From contig JAEXSY010000309.1 of the NCBI GenBank assembly GCA_023440105.1, positions 1-5,129 of the forward strand: a DNA stretch of 5,129 bases, read 5' to 3'. The DNA is from Bacillota bacterium. Lineage in GTDB: Bacteria > Bacillota > Clostridia > Clostridiales > Clostridiaceae. The translations under genes were made by a program, and so were the position numbers. The notes under the pieces were generated by a model that searched no databases, was not told the DNA's origin, and was given only the letters and a program-made list of their open reading frames with translations. Shown one piece after another: positions 1-5,129 of the stretch (positions within the stretch are counted from its first letter, which is position 1; every line of letters begins with the position of its first letter).

Positions 1-793
1 CTGTGAAAACAACCTTAATATCATTTTTCTCAGCCAGTTCAATAAGCTCCTTAAGGGCCTGAGGTGTTGGTTCTCCCTCTGCTCTTAAGCCAGCTATAGC
101 CTTCTGTGTAAGATTAAAATCTCTACATAAATATCCAAAGGCCCCGTGACCGTTGATAAAATATCTATTGCTTACGGTATCAAATTTCTCTTTATACTCT
201 CCGTAAAGATCATCCAGCTTTCCTATGAAAGTATTATAATTTTCCTCATAATAATCTTTATTTTCCTCGTCAATCCCTATAAGAGCTTCTTTAATATTGA
301 GGCTCTGCTGTTTAGCTTCTATTAGGCTCAGCCAAATATGAGGATCAAACTCTCCATGATTATGGTCTTCCTCTTCCCCCTCTTCATGGTGGTGCTCCTC
401 GCCCTCAGTATTTATAAGATTAACGCCATTACTACTGTCAATCTTAATTAAATCTTTTTTGTTTGCTACTGTTTGAAGCACTTGATCTAACCAGCTCTCC
501 ATACCAGCACCATTGTATACAAATATATCAGCCCCAGCAAGCTGCTCAATATCTCTAGCCTTAGGCTCATAATCGTGGGCTTCTACTCCTTCTGGAACTA
601 AGATACTTACTTCCACCTTATCTCCACCTATAGCCTCAGCAAAATCTCTCAGAGGATTAATTGAAGCTACTATCTTTATTTTAGTATTTTCTTCTGTGAA
701 AGCATTATTGTCTTTATCATCATTTCCATTACATGCTGCTAAAGAAGCTGAAATAACCACTGCTGTAATTAAAGTAAATATTTTTTTAAACAT
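1..793 (-). CDS. znuA: Zinc ABC transporter substrate-binding lipoprotein (ZnuA/AdcA-like), 3' end cut by window edge
   Basis: I translated this frame from an ATG at 793. It stays open for 264 codons to the window edge, so the C-terminus is missing. Residues 1-21 form a lipoprotein signal: KK near the start, a hydrophobic stretch, then the lipobox LAAC with Cys21. The mature protein should be anchored on the outer face of the membrane and pass Zn2+ to an ABC permease. Family metal ligands are visible: His73 in AHDYEP, His152 in DPHIWL and His216 in NGHGAFGYL. The fourth, acidic ligand would lie beyond the cut. Residues 130-148 form an acidic His-rich loop (HHH at 134-136, His144, His146), typical of zinc rather than manganese members of this cluster A-I family. 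GEPTP at 240-244 is another family landmark. The gene has its own promoter and a Fur-family-type operator. Permease and ATPase genes probably follow beyond position 1, which is inference. A manganese or mixed-metal role is the main alternative. Confidence 0.93.
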   Translation of the reverse strand, partial: MFKKIFTLITAVVISASLAACNGNDDKDNNAFTEENTKIKIVASINPLRDFAEAIGGDKVEVSILVPEGVEAHDYEPKARDIEQLAGADIFVYNGAGMESWLDQVLQTVANKKDLIKIDSSNGVNLINTEGEEHHHEEGEEEDHNHGEFDPHIWLSLIEAKQQSLNIKEALIGIDEENKDYYEENYNTFIGKLDDLYGEYKEKFDTVSNRYFINGHGAFGYLCRDFNLTQKAIAGLRAEGEPTPQALKELIELAEKNDIKVVFT

Positions 794-798
794 AAATT

Positions 799-804
799 CC
801 TCCT
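799..804 (-). promoter_or_regulatory. Ribosome binding site of znuA
   Basis: On the minus strand AGGAGG is followed by the 5-nt spacer AATTT and then the ATG at 793. This is a strong Shine-Dalgarno site. It fixes the start that also gives a complete lipoprotein signal peptide. Confidence 0.88.
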
Positions 805-810
805 GTTAGT

Positions 811-825
811 TGCAAATCATTTGCA
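811..825. promoter_or_regulatory. Candidate Zur/Fur-family operator, perfect 7-1-7 palindrome
   Basis: TGCAAATCATTTGCA is a perfect inverted repeat of 7-bp arms around one central base. Fur, PerR and Zur boxes in Firmicutes share this 7-1-7 layout with an AAT-N-ATT core, and this site has that core. It lies just downstream of the predicted transcription start and 6 bp upstream of the znuA ribosome binding site, so a bound repressor would block initiation or early elongation. Because the gene takes up zinc, Zur is the likeliest regulator. That assignment is inference, since the outer bases differ from the B. subtilis Zur box that I know. Confidence 0.72.
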
Positions 826-833
826 TCAAATAA

Positions 834-862
834 ATTTTATCTGCTTTTACTATTAATGTCAA
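834..862 (-). promoter_or_regulatory. Sigma-A-type promoter of znuA
   Basis: On the minus strand a perfect -35 TTGACA (857-862) is separated by 17 bp from a -10 TAAAAT (834-839), which matches TATAAT at five of six bases. Transcription would start near 827, just ahead of the 811-825 palindrome. The sequence upstream of the -35 (about 863-910) is mostly A and T and could act as an UP element. I see no other gene or motif in that stretch. Confidence 0.82.
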
Positions 863-910
863 CACAAAATAACGGTACAGAGATAAAATTATTGATATAA
901 TAATTACTAT

Positions 911-941
911 TTAATATTATTCCTAAAATGAATAATATTAA
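911..941. repeat. AT-only 12-bp inverted repeat
   Basis: Twelve-base arms, TTAATATTATTC and GAATAATATTAA, are perfectly complementary around the 7-nt loop CTAAAAT. The stem has a single G-C pair, at the loop end, so it is not a classical terminator by itself. It begins one base from the GC-richer hairpin at 943-962. In minus-strand transcripts it would fold immediately after that hairpin. It could aid termination, protect a 3' end, or serve as a protein site about 50 bp upstream of the znuA -35. The function is unknown. Confidence 0.6.
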
Positions 942-962
942 AAGGACTCCAATTGGAGTCCT
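940..962 (-). terminator. Intrinsic terminator of the yhaO-yhaN operon
   Basis: AGGACTCC and GGAGTCCT form a perfect 8-bp stem with an AATT loop (943-962). On the minus strand the stem runs into TTTT and then AATATTATT. It starts 13 nt after the yhaN stop codon (976-978). It should end the operon transcript and insulate the znuA promoter from read-through. The U-tract is short, so termination may be incomplete. Confidence 0.75.
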
Positions 963-975
963 AGAAAATCTTTGT

Positions 976-3729
976 TTATAAGTTGATTAAATTAACATTG
1001 CTATCTTTTAAATAGTCTACCTCTCTTCTCTGACAGGTAAAAATTATTATCTGCTTACTTTTAGCTATTTCCGAAAGTACACTAAGGGTACTCTTAAGCC
1101 TTTCATCATCATACTGTACAAAGGCATCATCAAGTATTATTGGAAGCTCCTTATCAGGAAATATCAGCATAATCATTGCAAGACGAAGGGCTAAGTATGC
1201 CTGATCAAAGGTACCACTGCTTAAAAAATCTCCATTAAAAAGCGTATCCCTTTCATTGTCTCTTAGGGTAAGAGAATACTCCTCTGATACCTTAACCTCA
1301 TGATATTTATTTCCAGTTATCCTAGCTAAGAGCTCTCCTACCTCTCGATTTATAGTTGGGGCATAGCTTTTTTGCACCTGATTATAGCTTTCTTGAAGAT
1401 TATATATAGCTATATCAAGGACCCTCAGCCTTCTATTTAATAAAGCTATTTCCTCCTTTGTAAGCTCCAGCTCCTCTTCAATTCTCCACAAAGGATCTAT
1501 GTCCTTAAACAGATTATCAAGAAGATTTTCCGTATCCTTGATTTCTTTTTCGTTATTAAGATAGCTGTTATTTAAAACCCTTATTCTCTCTTCAATTTCC
1601 TCTTCAGTGGAGTAAATCTCCTGGTGAGAGTCTATATCTAAATGAGAAATTTCTTCTTTGATACTCTCTATATCTCTTTCCTTTAACAAGGCTGAGTAGG
1701 TGGTATTAATAGCTTTAAGCTCCCCTTCTACCTCCTTGAGCTTTTTATACTTTTCCTTAAGCCTTTCAATCTCTATTGTAAGCCTGTCTATTGGTACATC
1801 TCTAAGACCAAGGGGCTGAACTCTTCTCCTTAGCTGCTCCTCCCTATTCTTATAATTATCCCAGAGCCTTTCTATATCTTTTTCTAAAGAGAAGATATCC
1901 CTCTGTAAGAGTTTAACCTCTAAGTTAATGGATTTATACTCCTTTAACTTTAAAAGAAAATCCTCAAGGCTCTCAGATTCAGTATTGATCAGGATATCCT
2001 TTAGGGTCTTATCTCTGTACTCGAGTTTTTTCTTTATCTCTCTGTACTCAGGATTATTGAGCTTATCCTCTCTATCCTGAATTTTTATTTTTAATACCTC
2101 TACATTTTTGGCTAATAGAGAGTATCGTTTAATTCCCATGAAGAAATCCTCAAGACTTGAAAATTTCAAGCTCTCCATAAGAGCTATAAGCTTTTCTTCT
2201 ATATCATGGATCGTCTTCTTTAAGGCTTCCTGATTTAGTGTTTTATCCTTTAAGCCTTTAACTTCCTTCCAAAGTAAATAAGTCCTATAAAGGGTATATC
2301 CTGAGCCTATAGAACCTAACACTCCAATAATAAGTAATGGCAGTCTTAAGCTCCCATTTACATTGAAAGCTCCCAAGAATAGTAGTAATACTATAATAGC
2401 TAAAGATACTGAGGTAATTATCTTTTTATTTAAATTTTCTTTACTTCCTCTTACCTTTTCTTCTGAATTAGCTTCTAAGACTGACTTAAGCTCTAGAAGC
2501 TTCTCTTCATAATTCTGAAGAAGCAGCCTTCCTTCCTCAAAGGCTTCTGGAGTGGTTATAAAAGGTTCATAGGCCTTCCCATAGGCTGAAAGTTCATTTT
2601 TTAGAGCTGATAGCTCCTTTAAAGCAGACTCCTGCTCCTTAGCCTTATACTCCTCTGCTTTATGATCTGCTATAAGGCTTAGGATTTCTTCTTCCTTGTA
2701 ATCCTCTTGTAGATATCCCCTGAAGGTATTTTGGAGAATCTGTTCCTTTTCTTCATATATCTCCTTTTTATTCTGAAGCTCCTGCTGTTTTTCCAGTATT
2801 GATTCTCTCGACCTTTCACAGCTTCCAAGCTCCTCCTCTAAGTTTGTTAAAAAAAGCTCATCCACCATCCCTTGAGAAGTATGAAGGAATTCCTCTGCCT
2901 GATTCTTCTCTTCTTCCAGGCTCTCACTTTTCTTTAGGTATTCTACAATTTCCTTATATTCCTTGTGAAGCTTACTTTTCTTTATATATTTTTTATAGAG
3001 TTCTAAGTCTGCAAGCTCTTTTTTTAATTCTTCTCTCTTATCTATAAGTCTATTAAGCTTTTCCTTACTATCAATATTCTCTTCGCTTAGTCTTATAGTT
3101 TTATGATATTCTTCATAAAGCTTTGAGAGCTTATTTTCTGCAGCATCGAGTTTTCCTGCCTTTCGATTATTCCTAATAAGCTTCTTTTCAAATTGGAGAT
3201 CTTCTATGGCCTTATGGATAGATACATTCTCTTCGCCACTGCTTTTGAGATTGGCTATTCTTTGAAGTAAATCATCCTCTTTTGAAGAGGCTATATAGGT
3301 ATTAAGCTGTTTAATACTCAAAGTTTTCTCAAAGGCTTCTCCGCTTAGCTCAAGGAAATACTCACCGGGACTGTAATTCTTATATTCCTCAAGCTTTTTT
3401 CCAGTTAAGCTGTCTAAAACAACTATATTATCCTCTTTTTTTGTATTGCCAAAGGTTCTTTGGATTATGATTTCTTTACCTTCATGACTTATATGTAATT
3501 CCCCTGAAGGCCTTTCACCAGTCCAGGGACTATACTTAAGTCTATCGTTATTCTTTATATCCTTTGATCTAGAAGAGGAGAAGCCATATAGCATTACCTT
3601 AATGAAGGTCTGAAGAGTACTCTTCCCTCTTTCATTCTCTCCATATACAACATTCATTCCACTTTTTAACTCTAATTCTCTATCCTTTAATCCACCAAAG
3701 GCTTTTATTTTTAATCCTTTAATTATCAT
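976..3729 (-). CDS. yhaN: YhaN-type Rad50/SbcC-like ATPase with a transmembrane apex (917 aa)
   Basis: This SMC/Rad50-like ATPase is the probable partner of the nuclease encoded just upstream. The N-terminal half of the ATPase head has Walker A GENERGKST at 30-38 and a Q-loop Gln141 in IKQLNTYI. Long charged coiled coils cover about 150-430 and 490-790. The C-terminal half has an ABC signature LSSGTFDQ (836-843), Walker B IILDD (864-868) and a D-loop near 870-875. The switch position reads FTCQRRE, with Gln900 where ABC ATPases usually have His. There is no CxxC zinc hook: the only cysteines noted are isolated ones. Instead two hydrophobic segments, about 437-455 and 463-481, joined by a short loop, sit at the protein's midpoint. 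That and the near-YhaN length point to YhaN rather than classical SbcC, which usually exceeds 1000 aa. The ATG overlaps the yhaO stop as ATGA. ATP-driven DNA binding is inferred from the family, and the biological role of YhaN is poorly known. Confidence 0.92.
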   Translation of the reverse strand: MIIKGLKIKAFGGLKDRELELKSGMNVVYGENERGKSTLQTFIKVMLYGFSSSRSKDIKNNDRLKYSPWTGERPSGELHISHEGKEIIIQRTFGNTKKEDNIVVLDSLTGKKLEEYKNYSPGEYFLELSGEAFEKTLSIKQLNTYIASSKEDDLLQRIANLKSSGEENVSIHKAIEDLQFEKKLIRNNRKAGKLDAAENKLSKLYEEYHKTIRLSEENIDSKEKLNRLIDKREELKKELADLELYKKYIKKSKLHKEYKEIVEYLKKSESLEEEKNQAEEFLHTSQGMVDELFLTNLEEELGSCERSRESILEKQQELQNKKEIYEEKEQILQNTFRGYLQEDYKEEEILSLIADHKAEEYKAKEQESALKELSALKNELSAYGKAYEPFITTPEAFEEGRLLLQNYEEKLLELKSVLEANSEEKVRGSKENLNKKIITSVSLAIIVLLLFLGAFNVNGSLRLPLLIIGVLGSIGSGYTLYRTYLLWKEVKGLKDKTLNQEALKKTIHDIEEKLIALMESLKFSSLEDFFMGIKRYSLLAKNVEVLKIKIQDREDKLNNPEYREIKKKLEYRDKTLKDILINTESESLEDFLLKLKEYKSINLEVKLLQRDIFSLEKDIERLWDNYKNREEQLRRRVQPLGLRDVPIDRLTIEIERLKEKYKKLKEVEGELKAINTTYSALLKERDIESIKEEISHLDIDSHQEIYSTEEEIEERIRVLNNSYLNNEKEIKDTENLLDNLFKDIDPLWRIEEELELTKEEIALLNRRLRVLDIAIYNLQESYNQVQKSYAPTINREVGELLARITGNKYHEVKVSEEYSLTLRDNERDTLFNGDFLSSGTFDQAYLALRLAMIMLIFPDKELPIILDDAFVQYDDERLKSTLSVLSEIAKSKQIIIFTCQRREVDYLKDSNVNLINL

Positions 3730-4847
3730 TTCAGTCTTAGCTCACCTCCAGCTAGAGCCTGCAAGCCTAACTTTAAGGCTTCCTGGTAGAGCTCTTTCTC
3801 ATCTTCCTCCATATTCTCCATAGCCTTGACCATGCTTCCGGCAAATATTCCCTTTAAAGTATATTTATCCACTAGGCTTTCAAGATTTATAGAAACAGAA
3901 GTCTTGTCTACAAGCTTTACATAGTAGAAAATATCCTTCATCTTCGAGGCTAGTAGTTCAAGATTTAATCTGAAATATTCTGGAAGCTCACCAATTAATA
4001 CAATCTTGTATAAATTATCACACTGCCCTTCTTCTTTCCCAGCTTTTATTCTAAAAACAAGCTCTTCATAAGTAGAACAGCCAGTAACATCTATCTCCTT
4101 AACTATATATTTTCTCTTCTGGAGAGGTACAAATTTCAAATCCACCCCTCGTTTACTCACAGTACCCAGTACTGCACCCTTTTCCCCAGTTTCATCAAAG
4201 CCTCTACCTTCAATATTTCCGCTATAGGCATAATGGGTGCTTCCTTCTCTAAGTATCCCTGAAAATTCATGCTTATGTCCTAGAGCTATATAATCCATCC
4301 TTGAGTCCCCTATCTCTTGTGGAGTAAAGGGATTATAGTCGTTACTCCCTCCTCTTGATATCTCTCCATGGAGAACCATAAGATTAATAGCACCATCATC
4401 CTGTGCCTTAATTCCTTTAAGCAGAGATTCCCTTTCATGGGAAGCAGAAAAGCCAATACCATGAACAATTGTCTTCAGCTCATGGAGTTGAACCTGTGTA
4501 TAGCTTTCTTTAAATATATGAACATTATCCGGCCAGGAAATAAGGTTATAAAAGGATTTAGTATTATATGGATCATGATTTCCTGGTGCTATAAATACCT
4601 TTATCTTTGGAATATCTAAAAACTTTTTTATCATAAAATCCAGTGTACTCTTCATTACTGTCGTATTATCAAATAAATCACCGGCAAGAAGTATTATATC
4701 CACCTTCTCTTTGTTAGCTAAATCAATAGCTTTTCCAAAGGTCTCTCTTAAATCCTCTTTTCTTTTTTCTGCGGTATTTACAGAAAGCTCACTAAAGGGG
4801 CTATCAAAATGTATATCTGCAAAATGAAGTATTTTTACGCTGTCCAT
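3726..4847 (-). CDS. yhaO: SbcD/Mre11-family metallophosphoesterase, YhaO-like DNA nuclease (373 aa)
   Basis: This is a calcineurin-like phosphoesterase expected to be a metal-dependent (probably Mn2+) DNA nuclease working with the YhaN-like ATPase. The two-metal motifs occur in order: DIH at 11-13, GDLFD at 56-60, GNHD at 89-92, His160 in VLHGE and GHKH at 190-193. A conserved YSGNIEGRGFDE block (208-219) ends the catalytic domain. The C-terminal part (about 245-373) is variable, is rich in charged residues, and probably binds the ATPase coiled coil. I chose the ATG at 4847 because GAGGAGG lies 6 nt before it. The in-frame ATG at 4862 would add MRRFA, but it overlaps that ribosome binding site and lies only about 9 nt from the predicted transcript start. 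At 373 aa it is slightly shorter than B. subtilis YhaO (about 400 aa). The cofactor and the nuclease activity are inferred from the family. Classical SbcD is the alternative name. Confidence 0.92.
   Translation of the reverse strand: MDSVKILHFADIHFDSPFSELSVNTAEKRKEDLRETFGKAIDLANKEKVDIILLAGDLFDNTTVMKSTLDFMIKKFLDIPKIKVFIAPGNHDPYNTKSFYNLISWPDNVHIFKESYTQVQLHELKTIVHGIGFSASHERESLLKGIKAQDDGAINLMVLHGEISRGGSNDYNPFTPQEIGDSRMDYIALGHKHEFSGILREGSTHYAYSGNIEGRGFDETGEKGAVLGTVSKRGVDLKFVPLQKRKYIVKEIDVTGCSTYEELVFRIKAGKEEGQCDNLYKIVLIGELPEYFRLNLELLASKMKDIFYYVKLVDKTSVSINLESLVDKYTLKGIFAGSMVKAMENMEEDEKELYQEALKLGLQALAGGELRLK
3741..3749 (-). promoter_or_regulatory. Ribosome binding site of yhaN, inside the yhaO coding sequence
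   Basis: On the minus strand GGAGGTGAG lies within the last codons of yhaO, where it encodes Gly-Gly-Glu, and precedes the yhaN ATG at 3729. The gap after the motif is about 11 nt, longer than ideal. Together with the ATGA stop-start overlap this suggests that ribosomes finishing yhaO re-initiate on yhaN, keeping the two subunits in proportion. Confidence 0.65.
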
Positions 4848-4853
4848 GGCAAA

Positions 4854-4860
4854 CCTCCTC
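4854..4860 (-). promoter_or_regulatory. Ribosome binding site of yhaO (decides the start)
   Basis: On the minus strand GAGGAGG is followed by the 6-nt spacer TTTGCC and the ATG at 4847. The alternative upstream ATG (4860-4862) runs into this motif, reading ATGAGGAGG, and has no ribosome binding site of its own. The start at 4847 is therefore preferred. Confidence 0.85.
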
Positions 4861-4862
4861 AT

Positions 4863-4876
4863 CGAACTTCTGTTCC
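4863..4876. promoter_or_regulatory. Candidate LexA (SOS) operator of yhaO-yhaN
   Basis: The plus strand reads CGAACTTCTGTTCC, which contains the GAAC-N4-GTTC core of Gram-positive LexA/DinR boxes. From memory the B. subtilis consensus is CGAACRNRYGTTYC, and 12 of 14 positions agree. The box spans the predicted transcription start (about 4871), between the -10 and the ribosome binding site, which is a natural position for a repressor. Known LexA regulons of Firmicutes include SbcDC-type repair genes, so the context fits. A chance match to an 8-base core is possible but unlikely at this exact place. Confidence 0.65.
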
Positions 4877-4877
4877 C

Positions 4878-4906
4878 ATTTTATCATATATACAGTGAAT
4901 TAAAAA
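4878..4906 (-). promoter_or_regulatory. Extended -10 promoter of the yhaO-yhaN operon
   Basis: On the minus strand TGATAAAAT gives a TGn extension plus a -10 TAAAAT (4878-4883). The -35 position at 17-bp spacing reads TTTTTA (4901-4906), a poor match, so recognition probably relies on the extended -10. Transcription would start near 4871, leaving a leader of roughly 24 nt before the yhaO ATG. Confidence 0.62.
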
Positions 4907-4944
4907 GCATAAAAAGTATTGCCATATTATTTTTTCACAGTCAA

Positions 4945-4978
4945 AGAGAGAGTATTAGCAATAGCCAATACTCTCTCT
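4945..4978 (-). terminator. Stem-loop, probable terminator of an upstream minus-strand gene
   Basis: AGAGAGAGTATT (4945-4956) and AATACTCTCTCT (4967-4978) form a perfect 12-bp stem with a 10-nt loop. On the minus strand the stem ends in CTCTCTCTTTG, a weak U-tract. On the plus strand it is followed by CCTCTTTT. Since yhaO starts to its left on the minus strand, the likeliest use is to end a minus-strand transcript entering from the right before the yhaO promoter. It could work in both directions. Confidence 0.55.
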
Positions 4979-4985
4979 CCTCTTT

Positions 4986-5129
4986 TACCCAATAACAGCA
5001 ATATGAAACATTCCATAGGAAGTTTATGTATCCTGCTACCAGGCAATTATTGCATTTGTACATAACTTTCTGGCGGTTCATCCTTACTCATAAATATCCC
5101 TCACTTTCCTGCAAGGTACTTAGCAGCAA
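4986..5129 (-). other. Right edge: no supportable gene; possible 3' tail of an upstream minus-strand gene and tiny ORFs
   Basis: On the minus strand two frames enter from the edge. One ends as AAKYLAGK with a stop at 5101-5103. The other ends as LLLSTLQESEGYL with a stop at 5088-5090. Either could be the end of a real gene, and too little is visible to identify it. A 14-codon frame, MSKDEPPESYVQMQ (5047-5091), follows GTGAGGG at a 6-nt spacing, and its ATG overlaps the second stop as ATGA. A 40-codon frame from 5063 to 4941 starts MYKCNNC but runs through the 4945-4978 hairpin. None has the support needed for a CDS call. The plus strand shows nothing convincing. Confidence 0.3.

Noticed and set aside
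889..903. TTATT/AATAA inverted repeat as a second Fur-family box upstream of the znuA promoter
   Set aside because: The 5-bp arms around 5 bases do not fit the 7-1-7 layout and are expected by chance in such AT-rich sequence.
2799..3047. Plus-strand 82-codon open frame
   Set aside because: It lies wholly inside yhaN on the opposite strand, resembles no family I know, lacks a convincing ribosome binding site, and is the expected shadow of coiled-coil codons.
976..3729. Classical SbcC with a zinc hook
   Set aside because: No CxxC motif occurs at the midpoint, the protein is shorter than typical SbcC, and the apex is hydrophobic, so YhaN-type is the better call.
4368..4619. Plus-strand 83-codon open frame
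   Set aside because: It is antisense to the conserved catalytic region of yhaO and has no recognisable domain. It is a shadow of the real gene.
1..4862. A defence island or a functional link between zinc uptake and the nuclease operon
   Set aside because: The two units have separate promoters, different predicted operators and a terminator between them. There are no toxin, restriction, CRISPR or mobile-element signs, so adjacency alone is not evidence of a joint system.
4992..5063. Plus-strand short frame beginning MKHSIGSLC
   Set aside because: It has only about 20 codons, no ribosome binding site upstream of its ATG, and opposes the direction of all supported genes.

Overview
The window looks like a low-GC Firmicute, most likely a member of the Clostridia. 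It is AT-rich, rich in ATA and AGA codons, has strong AGGAGG-type ribosome binding sites and sigma-A-like promoters, and carries a YhaO/YhaN-type nuclease pair. All convincing genes lie on the minus strand, so transcription runs from high to low coordinates. The species cannot be named from the sequence.

From right to left: positions 4986-5129 hold no gene I can support, only the possible tail of an upstream minus-strand gene and a few tiny frames. A 12-bp stem-loop (4945-4978) separates this from the next unit. A two-gene operon follows. An extended -10 promoter (4878-4906) overlaps a LexA-type GAAC-N4-GTTC box (4863-4876). It drives a SbcD/Mre11-family nuclease (yhaO, 3726-4847), whose stop overlaps the start of a Rad50/SbcC-like ATPase (yhaN, 976-3729) by 4 bp. 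The ATPase has no zinc hook. Its central apex instead carries two predicted membrane helices. The operon ends in a terminator hairpin (943-962), next to a second, AT-only inverted repeat (911-941).

The left end (1-793) is the 5' part of a zinc ABC-transporter binding lipoprotein (znuA/adcA-like), cut by the window edge. It has a near-consensus promoter (834-862) and, just downstream of the predicted transcription start, a perfect 7-1-7 palindrome (811-825) of the Fur/Zur/PerR operator type.

Working picture: the nuclease and ATPase form one complex for processing DNA ends or structures, perhaps at the membrane, and may be induced by DNA damage through LexA. The zinc-uptake gene is a separate unit, probably repressed by a Fur-family metal regulator. 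I see no evidence of an entirely new system. The most interesting points are the membrane-apex ATPase, the predicted LexA control and the metal-regulator operator.
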